A DNA stretch of 64,000 bases from Marinomonas sp. MED121 (GCF_000153025.1 NZ_CH672430.1:334608-398607), one strand, 5' to 3'; numbered from the stretch's first letter, positions 19,793 through 30,995 are shown. A program made the numbers and translations. Notes: generated by a model not told the origin, from the sequence alone.

Positions 19793-21145
19793 ATGGTTGA
19801 ACACGATACGCAACAGCATCTACAAACTGTCACTGACTCCTTGGAGTCAGGTGGCACAATGCAAATTCGCTATCTTCTTAATGGTGCTTTACCCGCACAG
19901 GATGTTGCTCGCCTTCTAGAGTCATCCCCCCCTAAAGAACGCCGATTACTCTGGGACTTAATAGAACAAAACAATGAAGGTGAAATCCTTCAATACCTAA
20001 ATGAAGACATTAGTGCTCAATTCCTAAAGGAAATGGACACAGAGCAATTGGTTGCCGTCACAGAACAACTTGAAAGCGACGACCTTGCCGATATATTACA
20101 AAACCTGCCTGAGACAGTTGTAGCAGAGGTTTTAGCCTCAATGACAGCCCAAGACAGGTCTAGAGTTGAATCACTACTAAACTATCCTGAAGACTCTGCT
20201 GGCGGCTTGATGAATACAGACACCATCACTGTCAGACCAAACATCACAATAGACATTGCTTTTCGCTTTTTAAGACGCCACGCAAGCCTTCCAGACATGA
20301 CAGACAGCTTACTTGTGGTAAGCCGCTCAGACAGGTTCCTTGGCACCTTACCTTTAACCAAACTTTTAGTCGCCGACCCTGATGCCACTGTGCGCGAAAT
20401 AATGGAAACTGAAACAACCGTTATTGAAGCGGATGCACCAGCCAGTGATGTGGCACAGTTATTTGAAAAGATGGATCTCGTCTCAGCACCTGTTATAGAT
20501 GAAGCGTCAGGCAAACTTCTTGGGCGTATCACAATTGATGACGTTGTTGATGTTATTCGTGATGAAGCTGAGCACTCAATGCTAAGTATGGCTGGTCTTG
20601 ATGATGATGAAGATACCTTTGCACCTATCATGCAAACATCAAAACGAAGAGCAGTCTGGCTTGGCATTAACTTAATCACAGCATTTATCGCCTCTTATGT
20701 TATCGGCCTCTTTCAAAACACCATAGATCAGGTGGTAGCCTTAGCTATTTTGATGCCAATTGTTGCCAGCATGGGCGGTATAGCTGGCTCACAAGTACTA
20801 ACATTAGTTATTCGAGGCATTGCATTAGGGCACATAGGTGCAGCCAATACGCGCTGGTTATTAAACCGCGAGATCGTTGTTGGCTTTCTAAATGGCATTT
20901 TATGGGCCATAGTAGTAGGTGCATTAACCGCATATTGGTTTGACAACATCCAGATAGCCTATATCATAGCGGGCGCATTAATTATTAATTTACTCTTTGC
21001 TGCATTAGTTGGCACCCTGCTCCCTATTACACTCAAGCGCTTAGGCATAGACCCAGCCCTTGCCGGTAACGTCATACTTACAACTGTGACAGATGTAGTT
21101 GGATTTTTATCCTTCTTAGGGTTAGCAACAATTTTTCTTATTTAG
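19793..21145 (+). CDS. mgtE: Magnesium transporter MgtE
   Basis: Mg2+ channel/transporter gated by cytoplasmic magnesium. The 450 residues follow the family layout: N-terminal superhelical domain (about 30-130), a CBS pair (about 137-260) and five membrane helices from about residue 285, including the pore segment around PIVASMGGIAGSQ. It lies 12 bases after npr. An in-frame ATG at 19859 could be a later start, but the upstream one keeps a normal length. Confidence 0.95.
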   Translation: MVEHDTQQHLQTVTDSLESGGTMQIRYLLNGALPAQDVARLLESSPPKERRLLWDLIEQNNEGEILQYLNEDISAQFLKEMDTEQLVAVTEQLESDDLADILQNLPETVVAEVLASMTAQDRSRVESLLNYPEDSAGGLMNTDTITVRPNITIDIAFRFLRRHASLPDMTDSLLVVSRSDRFLGTLPLTKLLVADPDATVREIMETETTVIEADAPASDVAQLFEKMDLVSAPVIDEASGKLLGRITIDDVVDVIRDEAEHSMLSMAGLDDDEDTFAPIMQTSKRRAVWLGINLITAFIASYVIGLFQNTIDQVVALAILMPIVASMGGIAGSQVLTLVIRGIALGHIGAANTRWLLNREIVVGFLNGILWAIVVGALTAYWFDNIQIAYIIAGALIINLLFAALVGTLLPITLKRLGIDPALAGNVILTTVTDVVGFLSFLGLATIFLI

Positions 21146-21151
21146 GTTCAC

Positions 21152-21679
21152 ATGAAAGACTTTGATCACATAGAAGACGACGAAAACATTATTAGTAAGA
21201 CCCAAATTAAGCGTGAAATGGAAGCACTTCAGGCTTTGGGCAAAAAACTCTTGAATCTAAGCAAGGCACAACAAAAAAAAGTTGAGATGTCTGAAACTTT
21301 AAGAGATGCACTTGCTGAAGCAGATAGAATCAAAAAACATGAAGCAATGCGTCGACACATGCAGTACATCGGGCGAATTATGCGCACCGAAGATCATGAA
21401 AAGATTGCTGCACGCATTGAACTTTTTGACACCACATCCGCCGCTCACAACAAGATGTTTCACCAACTTGAGAACTTGCGAGACGCGCTAATAGGAGAAC
21501 ACAGTCAAAGTGTTTTACAGGAATATCTCGCTGACAACCCTGACATTGATATTCAGCACTTCAGACAAGTAATTAGGCAAGCACAAAAAGAGGTTAGCCA
21601 AAACGGCAAAACAACTAACCGTAAAAAACTGTTCAAAATCCTTAGAGAAGCACAGGATAAAAAACTAGGTTTAGCCTAA
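21152..21679 (+). CDS. darP: Ribosome-associated protein DarP/YjgA
   Basis: Member of the DUF615/YjgA family, shown in E. coli to assist late assembly of the 50S subunit. The 175 highly charged, mostly helical residues include the family segment RRHMQYIGRIMRTED (about 66-80). It starts six bases after mgtE and is followed by a strong terminator. In Pseudomonas it neighbours pmbA and tldD, which are absent here. Confidence 0.9.
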   Translation: MKDFDHIEDDENIISKTQIKREMEALQALGKKLLNLSKAQQKKVEMSETLRDALAEADRIKKHEAMRRHMQYIGRIMRTEDHEKIAARIELFDTTSAAHNKMFHQLENLRDALIGEHSQSVLQEYLADNPDIDIQHFRQVIRQAQKEVSQNGKTTNRKKLFKILREAQDKKLGLA

Positions 21680-21705
21680 ACCTTGTATTTACAATTCACA
21701 GACAT

Positions 21706-21731
21706 AAAAAAAGCGCTCAGGCGCTTTTTTT
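21706..21731. terminator. Bidirectional terminator after darP
   Basis: An inverted repeat (21706-21716 with 21721-21731, loop of four) made of seven A/T pairs plus GCGC gives a T-run on both strands. It lies between convergent darP and the amidase gene ending at 21807. Confidence 0.88.
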
Positions 21732-21806
21732 GTTTATTACTAACTTTCACTCAATCAGACTGTTATTCAAGGCATCTTTCAACAAGCAGCCACTAACATC
21801 TCACCA

Positions 21807-22631
21807 TCAACTAAAACGTCTATGGGTCAAAACAGGCATAGAAGCTTGGCACACTTTATTATGCTCAAGATCAATATCAACAACCAGCACCCCAGGCTCA
21901 TGCTCAAGCTGCCCTAAGTTATCCCCCCAAGGGGAGTAACAAACAGTATGACCAAAGGTCTCCCGCGAGCTAGAATGCTGACCACACTGATTTACACCCA
22001 TCACAAAAAACTGGTTCTCAATGGCTCGACACTTCAATAACGTATGCCAATGGGCCTCTCCGGTTCGATAGGTAAAAGCAGCAGGAACAATAACAAGCTC
22101 AGCACCCAAATCGGCAAGCTTACGATACATCTCTGGAAACCTAACATCATAACAAATAGAAAGGCCTAGCTTTACACCCTCAATGTCAACGACCACAGGC
22201 TCAAGCTCACCTGGCTCAATCACCTTAGACTCCATGTATTGACCATTTTTATCAGCCACAAGAACATCAAACAAATGAATTTTATCGTATCGCGCTTTAA
22301 GCTCGCCCGTTGCAGCAAACACTAGACAAGACTGTCGCACTCTCCCTTGGCCTACTTCACTTCCATCTTGCCTCAATAAACTAGGATGAGAGCCAACAAC
22401 AAGATAAACATCATGAGCTTTTGCCAAGCATGAGAGCTTATCCATCAAGATAGCTTGATCTTCAGACTCAGCTAAAGCTCGCATCTTTGCTCCAGCAAAC
22501 AATAAAGCATTTTCAGGCACAACAACTAATTTAGCCCCCTTAAGCGCTGCATTTTTTACTTGAGCAGCAATCTCGGCGAAATTGATTTGCCAATCATCCT
22601 TGCTTGTTAATTGTACTGCTGCGATTTTCAT
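21807..22631 (-). CDS. Nitrilase-superfamily amidase (Nit1-like)
   Basis: Carbon-nitrogen hydrolase of the nitrilase superfamily. The Glu-Lys-Cys triad is visible as E40 (VVPENAL), K117 (YDKIHLFD) and C160 (SICYDVRFPE). The 274 residues and FDV/YRTGEAHWH segments resemble the Nit1/NitB group, whose members repair deaminated glutathione; that substrate is an inference from family likeness. It is followed in the minus direction by a bidirectional terminator and preceded by yhdP (four bases), an order also found in Pseudomonas. Confidence 0.88.
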   Translation of the reverse strand: MKIAAVQLTSKDDWQINFAEIAAQVKNAALKGAKLVVVPENALLFAGAKMRALAESEDQAILMDKLSCLAKAHDVYLVVGSHPSLLRQDGSEVGQGRVRQSCLVFAATGELKARYDKIHLFDVLVADKNGQYMESKVIEPGELEPVVVDIEGVKLGLSICYDVRFPEMYRKLADLGAELVIVPAAFTYRTGEAHWHTLLKCRAIENQFFVMGVNQCGQHSSSRETFGHTVCYSPWGDNLGQLEHEPGVLVVDIDLEHNKVCQASMPVLTHRRFS

Positions 22632-22635
22632 TTTT

Positions 22636-25600
22636 TTAATCTCTATCTTTAGGCTGCACTTTCGGTGTATGTATTACAGGTGTGATAATAGGCTCATTAA
22701 AAGGCCCTTTTATCAAATATTCAACACTGGTAACTTTTGATAGCTGGCTACCAAAAAGCTTATCTGTAATGTAAAGAATCCCCGCCACCTGGGGAACACC
22801 CAATAAAAGACCCGCTATAGGCAAGGCATTGCCCAATGGAAATGAGGCAATTACTTTTTCATCGAGTGTTTCTGTAATCAAATTCGCTTTACCCTTAATT
22901 TCAATTTCAACCGTGGGCGAAATAACACTAAGGGGCTTGTCGGTATTTAATATTCCATCGCGAATCGATAATAAACTTGATATTTTATCGTAAGTTAATC
23001 CGTCATCACTCACATCTGAGAAATCCAATGTTAAACGACGAGCTAACGCATGAATATTAAAAATACCTAACGCTTTCAAAAAGCTGGGTAGCTCATTAAT
23101 TTTCTCGATCACGCCATTTTCTGAACTAAAATCAATTCGCCCTGTTAAAGAGTTCCGTTGAATATCAAAGGGGGTCCCTAACCAGCTCAAGTTAACATCT
23201 ATACTATACTTTTTAGACGTTAACAAAGCATCGGATGAGAACTTTTTGGTCAATTCATCAATATTCTCCCCTTCCACATTGAGACTTAGCTCAACATTTG
23301 AATGCTCATCATCTTGCCAAAAAATACTGCCATAGAAATCACCATTTTCAAGCTCCGTGGAAAAAGGATCAATTCTAATCTTCTTACCTAAATTCGTAAT
23401 AAGAAGATGCCAATCACCATAGGGTTGATGATTAACGATTAGCTCATCAATATTTAAAGTCATGCTCGGAACTTGCTGTGCTCTGATAACCTCCTCAGAA
23501 GGAGTCATACTATTCGCTTTTTCTGCAGTAGTTTTAACTGGGCTCAGCCAGCTGAGATATGAAAAGTTTACTACCGGGCCATGTAAATCTTTTGAAAGCT
23601 GCACACCTAACTCATCAGCCACCAAAGTCATATCATTTAGCGCTTTTGACCTATCGTATTCAAGCTTCGCATTATGTAACAGATTATCTTCATTTAACCT
23701 TACCTCATCTGCAATTAAACGAACAAAGGAAAGCCATTCAGGTATATCTAGTCTTAATGACTGAGAAGAGGAATCTTCAGAACTAAACAACTTTCGCCAA
23801 GCAGCAACTTCAATATGCGCTAATTGCCCTTCTATACTTAAACCCTTATTGATATCTGACTCAATCAGCTCAGCTTGATCAATTAAGGCATAACCACCAT
23901 AGAATTCAGAGCCACGGAAGCCAAGTTTTGAACGATACTTTTGATCATATTTTATGCTTATATCAGTCTGTTCTGGCACCAAATCAATATTTAATGCTAT
24001 GGGCCTAACGAGGTTTTTTGTTTTTGCAAAAGGGGGTGGCAATGACAAACTAGCACCAACTAAATCTGAACTTGCTGTAATTCCCATGACCCCAGATTGC
24101 TTTGGGTCGATATTAAAATCAGCACTATAATCAACTTTCCCCTGCACAGCATTGGTAAGCATATTCGGAATATTTTGCCACGCCATCACCTCTTTAAGAT
24201 CAAGGTTACCCATTAATTTGCCACTTATACCAAGCGCGCCATCAGCCTGAAGGTCACCAACTAAATCAAGTGTCGTTTGCCCTGAAAAAGCACTGATACC
24301 AAAGTTTGAATCGTAAATTCCTTTAAGAGAATCATAATTAAAGCGCCCTTTAGCCACCTCACCTTTTAAATCTAAATCTTTGATATGAAGAAACGCATCT
24401 TTCACCACGAGAGCCAGGTTCAAATAAAGCTCATCCTTGCTTTCACTATCTAAAGGGAGAATTAATTTAAAACGACCTGTAGCAGGACCGCTTGCCTGCC
24501 AAGACTGGAAAGGTTTTAATACATTATTCGCTAAGTTAGTTTGTAAAAGCAGCCCCATTACATCATCAAGATCATCCGAAATCTCACCTGAGAGGTGAAG
24601 CTTATCTAAACTCCCCCGAGACAAAGGAAGACTTACTGACAAATTTTCGCCTTCAACATTTTCGACTCTTGCTTGATGTAGCCCTATTTTTATCCCTTGA
24701 TTATCAATATTTACATTTGCATTCACCTGTTCTGCAACAGGCCAGTCAGGTGCAAATTTCACCTTAGCATCCACAACGTCTAAATTGACTTCAATCTTAG
24801 GGTCAGGCTTTTCAACTAACTTTGTCGACAAAGAAAAGTCCAAACTAGTTGCAAGCCCTGATAGCAAAGCACCATCTAGCCAATCATGAGCAGACTGCGG
24901 CAAAGCTCGCCCTGGAATATACCCAACACCATCCAATACTCCCAAGTTATCCGCATGAACATCCAAGGTTAAGGTATCATCACCTTCTTTAATTGACTCT
25001 AATTGAAAGGCCCCATTCAGATCGGCATGATTACGACTGACATATAGATTATTGGAACTAACTAAAAAGCTGTCTTGGGATGGCCCCCAATTCACCCTTC
25101 CTGCTAACCCATCAAGTAGCCACTCATCCTCATACAATAATGGGAAAGCTAAATTAGATTGATTAGAGGCAAATTCAAATGAACCATGATCATTTTGCAG
25201 ACTAATCATTGCATCTAGTTGATCCACTTTTGGTATATTCCGGTAACCTTGGGATGACTCGATAAATAGATTACCTTGATACGAGATCGAAAGTGCTGAT
25301 TCTCTATTTATTGTCAAAAGACCATTTTTTGCCTCACCTTTTACTTGCATACCATCAAGCATTTTAGTGATAAACCAAGCTGGATTAAGATAAGGCAAAG
25401 CAAGCTTAGTCCCCAGCCCTAAATCTAAATGATCAAATTTAACACTTAGCAACTGAGCCAAAGCGTCATTTTTTAACAGCAGATTTGCCTGAGGGTACTG
25501 CCTCTCATCCTTAGTAATTATTAAGTTGGAAAATTGAGCTGAGAGAACTTTAGTATTAAGCGCATAGCTTGAACGGATATCAGAGGTAAACGACAGCGAG

Positions 25601-26460
25601 TCGCCCGATTCAAACATAGGCGAGACCTTGATATCTCCAACAAGAGAAAAATCTTTTTCTGGAGAATAGGAGAGCCACAAATTAGTACCAAGAGCAAGCT
25701 TAGATAACTTATATTCCTTCAGCGCTTTCAACTGAGATGGCATAATAACCATTTCTGGTAAGCTTAATTGCGCTTCTAAGTTTAGATTATTAAGTTTTTT
25801 CAAATCACCTTTAATTTCAGCATTAAAACGAAACTCATCATCATAGTTTTGGTGACCCACATTCGCTGTGATGCCTATTCCTGATGAAGTGCGCTTTAGA
25901 TACATCGAATCCGATGACAGTGAGACCTTACCAACACGCTCACTATCAATATCAAGTCGTGTATCAAGCAAGGAAATCTGTCTTTGATCTAAGAAATAAT
26001 TAAGGATGCGAGTAAAACCATCAGCACTACCGCCACCCCCACTTTCAATTCCCGTTAAGGACCAGTTTCCGCCAACCTCAGATAAACCTATCTTGGTATT
26101 ATAAAAACGAATATAGCTAAATTTAGGTTCAAATTGCCTAACAGATTCCCAGAAATTAAAACGAATCATAAGGCGCTCAAACGCCACAGGCTCAGAGTTT
26201 TCAGCAGCCTCTAAACTGAGACCTCTAATAGCAATACTGGGATCTAAGCCTTCAAGTTTCGCAGATATATTATCAATTTTGACGTTATAACCCGAAAGGT
26301 GACTCAGGTTTATCTCAATTTGTTGGCGATATTTGTCAACATGAGGCAGGAGCAGCTTAACCGAGACAATAAGAGACGCTAAAATCAGAACAAAGGAAAC
26401 AGCAAGCCACCATATGATGTCTGTCAATTTCCTTACGTTAAGACTCAATTTTATAGACAT
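22636..26460 (-). CDS. yhdP: AsmA-like envelope protein YhdP
   Basis: Very large (1274 residues) inner-membrane-anchored AsmA-superfamily protein. In E. coli YhdP, TamB and YdbH carry phospholipids from the inner to the outer membrane, probably through a long beta-sheet groove. One N-terminal helix (about residues 13-34) is followed by beta-rich repeats and a C-terminal AsmA-like region (about 1020-1260). It starts 17 bases after rng in the mreBCD-maf-rng-yhdP series. Full length, with no frameshift seen. Confidence 0.93.
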   Translation of the reverse strand: MSIKLSLNVRKLTDIIWWLAVSFVLILASLIVSVKLLLPHVDKYRQQIEINLSHLSGYNVKIDNISAKLEGLDPSIAIRGLSLEAAENSEPVAFERLMIRFNFWESVRQFEPKFSYIRFYNTKIGLSEVGGNWSLTGIESGGGGSADGFTRILNYFLDQRQISLLDTRLDIDSERVGKVSLSSDSMYLKRTSSGIGITANVGHQNYDDEFRFNAEIKGDLKKLNNLNLEAQLSLPEMVIMPSQLKALKEYKLSKLALGTNLWLSYSPEKDFSLVGDIKVSPMFESGDSLSFTSDIRSSYALNTKVLSAQFSNLIITKDERQYPQANLLLKNDALAQLLSVKFDHLDLGLGTKLALPYLNPAWFITKMLDGMQVKGEAKNGLLTINRESALSISYQGNLFIESSQGYRNIPKVDQLDAMISLQNDHGSFEFASNQSNLAFPLLYEDEWLLDGLAGRVNWGPSQDSFLVSSNNLYVSRNHADLNGAFQLESIKEGDDTLTLDVHADNLGVLDGVGYIPGRALPQSAHDWLDGALLSGLATSLDFSLSTKLVEKPDPKIEVNLDVVDAKVKFAPDWPVAEQVNANVNIDNQGIKIGLHQARVENVEGENLSVSLPLSRGSLDKLHLSGEISDDLDDVMGLLLQTNLANNVLKPFQSWQASGPATGRFKLILPLDSESKDELYLNLALVVKDAFLHIKDLDLKGEVAKGRFNYDSLKGIYDSNFGISAFSGQTTLDLVGDLQADGALGISGKLMGNLDLKEVMAWQNIPNMLTNAVQGKVDYSADFNIDPKQSGVMGITASSDLVGASLSLPPPFAKTKNLVRPIALNIDLVPEQTDISIKYDQKYRSKLGFRGSEFYGGYALIDQAELIESDINKGLSIEGQLAHIEVAAWRKLFSSEDSSSQSLRLDIPEWLSFVRLIADEVRLNEDNLLHNAKLEYDRSKALNDMTLVADELGVQLSKDLHGPVVNFSYLSWLSPVKTTAEKANSMTPSEEVIRAQQVPSMTLNIDELIVNHQPYGDWHLLITNLGKKIRIDPFSTELENGDFYGSIFWQDDEHSNVELSLNVEGENIDELTKKFSSDALLTSKKYSIDVNLSWLGTPFDIQRNSLTGRIDFSSENGVIEKINELPSFLKALGIFNIHALARRLTLDFSDVSDDGLTYDKISSLLSIRDGILNTDKPLSVISPTVEIEIKGKANLITETLDEKVIASFPLGNALPIAGLLLGVPQVAGILYITDKLFGSQLSKVTSVEYLIKGPFNEPIITPVIHTPKVQPKDRD

Positions 26461-26476
26461 ACCTTAGATACCAATA

Positions 26477-27931
26477 TTATCGAATGACTACATCATACTG
26501 ATCTTGGGTATACATGGTTTCAATTTGAAAATGAATGCTCTTACCAATAAACGCTTCCAATTCAGCCACACTGGCACTTTCTTCCTCATGCATGCGATCA
26601 ATGACAGCACGGGAGGCAAGCACGGCGTAAGTCGGAGAATCATAAGCACGATCTGCTCTGAGTATTTCCCTAAACACCTCATAACAAACTGTTTCTGGGG
26701 TCTTAACTAAACCGCTACCACGACAAGCACGACAAGGCTCACACAAGGTCTGACCTAAACTCTCGCGGGTTCTCTTTCGTGTCATCTCAACTAAACCCAG
26801 CTCAGACACCCCTGTGATTTTAGTCTTGGCATGATCAAGGTCCAGCACTTTTTCCAACATACGCAACACTTGGCGTTTATGCTCTTCATCTTCCATATCA
26901 ATGAAGTCGATGATGATAATCCCACCCAGATTTCTTAACCTTAGCTGCCTACCAATTGCCGTAGCCGCTTCTAGGTTAGTTTTATAGATAGTCTCTTCTA
27001 GGTTACGACTACCAACAAATGCACCTGTATTGACATCAATCGTGGTCATAGATTCGGTTTGCTCAACCAACAAATAGCCACCAGACTTTAATTGAACCTT
27101 TCTATCTAAAGCCTTTTGAATTTCATCCTCAACACTGTAAATATCAAATATTGGTCTTTCGCCGGGGTAGTATTCCACCCTTTGCCCGACTTCCGGAATA
27201 AACTCTTCTGCAAAGGCCTTTAATTTGGCGTAATTCTCCCGAGAGTCGATACGAATCTTTTCTGTTTTAAGACTCACTAAGTCTCGCATGGTTCTTAGGT
27301 GTAAAGGTAGGTCCTCATAAATCACTGAAGGTGCCTTAGCAGAGGTAATGCGTTTTTTAACCGACTGCCACAAACGCGTTAAAAATTTAATGTCGGCCTG
27401 AATTTCATCTTCGCCAGCCCCTTCAGCAGCCGTTCGAAGAATATAACCACTCGTTTCATCCGCTTGAGTTAATGCTTGTGAAACTAATTGCTTAAGGCGC
27501 TCCCTTTCACCCTCATCCTCAATTCTTTGACTCACTCCCACGTGTGACTGATCGGGCATATAAACCAGATAACGGGACGGAATAGATAAATGAGTCGTTA
27601 AACGCGCACCTTTAGAGCTAATAGGGTCTTTGGTCACCTGCACAACCAAAGATTGCCCTTCTCTCAAATAATCCCCAATCTGATCACTTGGATTTACAGC
27701 ATCCCTTTGAGCCACTTCTGAAACATGAATAAAAGCGGCTCTTTCTAACCCAATATCAACAAAAGCTGCCTGCATACCTGGCAAGACTCTGACAACTTTC
27801 CCTTGATAAATATTGCCAACAATACCTTTGCGGGTCGAACGCTCAATATAAACTTCTTGTAAAACGCCATTTTCGACAAGCGCAACCCTAATTTCCATGG
27901 GGGTTACGTTAATTAATACATCTTCACTCAC
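26477..27931 (-). CDS. rng: Ribonuclease G
   Basis: Endoribonuclease of the RNase E/G family that matures the 16S rRNA 5' end and takes part in mRNA decay. An S1 domain (about residues 35-115) precedes the catalytic region, with the metal-binding TIDVNTGAFVGSRN segment near 297 and the zinc-link CEPCRACRG near 402. At 484 residues it lacks the long RNase E tail. The start is a GTG at 27931 overlapping the maf stop by eight bases. Confidence 0.95.
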   Translation of the reverse strand: MSEDVLINVTPMEIRVALVENGVLQEVYIERSTRKGIVGNIYQGKVVRVLPGMQAAFVDIGLERAAFIHVSEVAQRDAVNPSDQIGDYLREGQSLVVQVTKDPISSKGARLTTHLSIPSRYLVYMPDQSHVGVSQRIEDEGERERLKQLVSQALTQADETSGYILRTAAEGAGEDEIQADIKFLTRLWQSVKKRITSAKAPSVIYEDLPLHLRTMRDLVSLKTEKIRIDSRENYAKLKAFAEEFIPEVGQRVEYYPGERPIFDIYSVEDEIQKALDRKVQLKSGGYLLVEQTESMTTIDVNTGAFVGSRNLEETIYKTNLEAATAIGRQLRLRNLGGIIIIDFIDMEDEEHKRQVLRMLEKVLDLDHAKTKITGVSELGLVEMTRKRTRESLGQTLCEPCRACRGSGLVKTPETVCYEVFREILRADRAYDSPTYAVLASRAVIDRMHEEESASVAELEAFIGKSIHFQIETMYTQDQYDVVIR

Positions 27932-28535
27932 CGGATATCTCCTGTAATGGCATTATTCCAACTTCCTGCAATAACTGAGCCGTCTCAAACATAGGCAAAC
28001 CAACAACGGCAGAGTAAGAACCTGAAATTTGCTCAACAAAAATAGAGCCTAAACCTTGAATACCATAGCTTCCTGCTTTGTCTTGTGGCTCGCCACTTTG
28101 CCAATATTGCTTAATTTCCAAATCGGAAATACGACGAAAACTCACCTCAGTGACCACATTTTTAACGGCAATATGTTCATGACGAGTATCGTACAAACAC
28201 ACTGACGTCATCACTTGATGGGTTTTACCAGATAATAGTCGTAACATGGATAATGCCTGCTCAAAACTCTCAGGCTTACCCAAAATTATCCCATCAAGTA
28301 CAACACTGGTATCAGACCCTATAATGATAGCTCTATTAGGTGCAGGCAGTGCAGATTGACAAGAAAGGAGGCTGGCGGCTTTGGCTTTCTCAAGCGCCAT
28401 TCGCTTGACATAGTCTTCAGCCTTTTCATTTAATAAAGGCGTTTCATCAATATCCGCTGGTAAAATATCAAACTCCTTCACCAGCTGCCCTAATAAACTT
28501 TTTCTACGCGGCGATGCAGAAGCCAATAAAATCAT
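27924..28535 (-). CDS. maf: Maf-family nucleotide pyrophosphatase
   Basis: House-cleaning nucleoside triphosphate pyrophosphatase of the Maf family; the YhdE-type branch hydrolyses dTTP and UTP. The N-terminal LASASPRRKSLL motif (residues 4-15), the ADIDETPL segment near 33 and the SDTSVV motif near 74 are intact; 203 residues. It lies between mreD and rng, as in E. coli and Pseudomonas. Confidence 0.93.
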   Translation of the reverse strand: MILLASASPRRKSLLGQLVKEFDILPADIDETPLLNEKAEDYVKRMALEKAKAASLLSCQSALPAPNRAIIIGSDTSVVLDGIILGKPESFEQALSMLRLLSGKTHQVMTSVCLYDTRHEHIAVKNVVTEVSFRRISDLEIKQYWQSGEPQDKAGSYGIQGLGSIFVEQISGSYSAVVGLPMFETAQLLQEVGIMPLQEISGE

Positions 28536-28544
28536 TTTATTTCC

Positions 28545-29018
28545 TTAACGGATAGCATACATACGACGAATACTTCGCAATACAACAAAGGACCAAGGCC
28601 ATAAAGCCCCAGTAATAATCGCTGGAACAAAGATCATAAGGGTAGGCTCGGCATCCCCCATATATCTATCAATACAAAAATCTACGAGCTGACTAATACT
28701 GACTAGAAGCCCAACAAAGACGCCCTGTTGCCACGAGTGGTACATGCGAAGCCTTTGATAGAATACAGCACAGGTATAAGCAATAATCACATAGGTTAAA
28801 GAGTGCTGCCCAAGTACACCACCTTGCAGTAGATCAACCATGACACCAAGCATCCAAGCAACCCCGACTCCAACGCGATATGGCAAAGCAATTACCCAAT
28901 AAAGAATAACCAACAAAGCCCATTCAGGCCTAAACCAGACAAACGCATCAGGGAAAGGCAAAGCCTCAAGCATTAAGGCAAAAAGAAGAGTGACTAAAAA
29001 TACCAAGCTGGCTTTCAT
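28545..29018 (-). CDS. mreD: Rod shape-determining protein MreD
   Basis: Inner-membrane component of the elongasome with about five or six membrane helices over 157 residues. Sequence is weakly conserved in this family, but position directly after mreC (one-base overlap, TAATG) and before maf makes the call secure. Confidence 0.93.
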   Translation of the reverse strand: MKASLVFLVTLLFALMLEALPFPDAFVWFRPEWALLVILYWVIALPYRVGVGVAWMLGVMVDLLQGGVLGQHSLTYVIIAYTCAVFYQRLRMYHSWQQGVFVGLLVSISQLVDFCIDRYMGDAEPTLMIFVPAIITGALWPWSFVVLRSIRRMYAIR

Positions 29019-29848
29019 TAACGCTGAGACTCCGGCACATCAATTAACATTACATGACGACTACGCTCTAACTGAGCTAATGGCACCACTTCCACATCGG
29101 CATAAGGCTTACCAGGAATATTAGCAACCGACTTTACAACCCCAACAGGATAATCACTTGGAAATCTGTCATCTAAACCCGAAGTAGTTAACACATCCCC
29201 TTTTTTAATATCAGCAGAATGAGGTACATTCATCAAAGCCAAACGCTTAAGATCACCGGTTCCACGCAAGATACTTCTAAGGCCGGTACGTGATAACTGA
29301 ACGGGTACAAAGTGGCTGGCATCAGCAATGAGTAGAACACGGCTATTATAAGCACCCGCCTCAACAATTTGCCCCATCACACCCGTTGCATCAAGCACAG
29401 ACTGACCAATATACGCACCAGAAGAAAAGCCTTTATCAATCATGATTTTATGACTATAAGCATTTTGGTCAAATCCAATCACTTCAGCCATAATAATTTT
29501 GGCTTCAACTTGCTGAGAGGCATCCAAAAGTTCTCGTAAGCGCACATTCTCGGCACGCAAGGAGTCCAGTTTTTGCAAACGACTTCGCAACACAAGGACA
29601 TCTTGATTTAAGCGTTGATTTTCGGAGACCAGATATTCTCGGCTAGCCAGATGTTCCATTCCCCAAGAAATGGCCTGTTGAGGCGCATTAACAACAACTT
29701 GAATGGGAGTAACTAAGAAACTTAAATAAGGACGAAGTGGCGTAAAAAAGCCACTTCGAGCATCAAGAAAAATCATGATGGAAGATAAGACAACCAGTAA
29801 AAAAAAGCGTAAACCGGAAACCTTACCTTCAAAAAAGAGAGTACTAAT
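29018..29848 (-). CDS. mreC: Rod shape-determining protein MreC, ATT start codon proposed
   Basis: Bitopic elongasome scaffold that links MreB/MreD to periplasmic synthases. The first ATG (29776) would cut the frame inside the membrane helix. Upstream codons remain open to a TGA at 29854 and encode TLFFEGKVSGLRFFLLVV, which matches the conserved MreC N-terminus. The only plausible initiator there is an ATT at 29848, three bases after a near-perfect Shine-Dalgarno (GAGGTGA, 29858-29852). This gives 276 residues: membrane helix about 13-29, coiled coil about 75-110, then the beta domains. ATT initiation is an inference from sequence. Confidence 0.85.
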   Translation of the reverse strand: MSTLFFEGKVSGLRFFLLVVLSSIMIFLDARSGFFTPLRPYLSFLVTPIQVVVNAPQQAISWGMEHLASREYLVSENQRLNQDVLVLRSRLQKLDSLRAENVRLRELLDASQQVEAKIIMAEVIGFDQNAYSHKIMIDKGFSSGAYIGQSVLDATGVMGQIVEAGAYNSRVLLIADASHFVPVQLSRTGLRSILRGTGDLKRLALMNVPHSADIKKGDVLTTSGLDDRFPSDYPVGVVKSVANIPGKPYADVEVVPLAQLERSRHVMLIDVPESQR

Positions 29849-29865
29849 AGCTCACCTCTAACCTT

Positions 29866-30915
<1,050 letters not shown>

Positions 30916-30971
30916 CTACACCCTGATAGATACGATACGAACAGCGTAAAAATGTACCAATCAAACACCCA

Positions 30972-30995
30972 TTCGGCAAGCCGAAAGCGCGCTTT
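30972..30995. repeat. Two overlapping palindromes between mreB and gatC
   Basis: A TTCGGC/GCCGAA inverted repeat (30972-30985, two-base centre) overlaps a perfect 12-bp palindrome AAAGCGCGCTTT (30984-30995). They lie about 65 bases upstream of mreB and 155 bases upstream of gatC in the divergent promoter region, so a regulatory site is possible. No regulator can be named. Confidence 0.5.
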
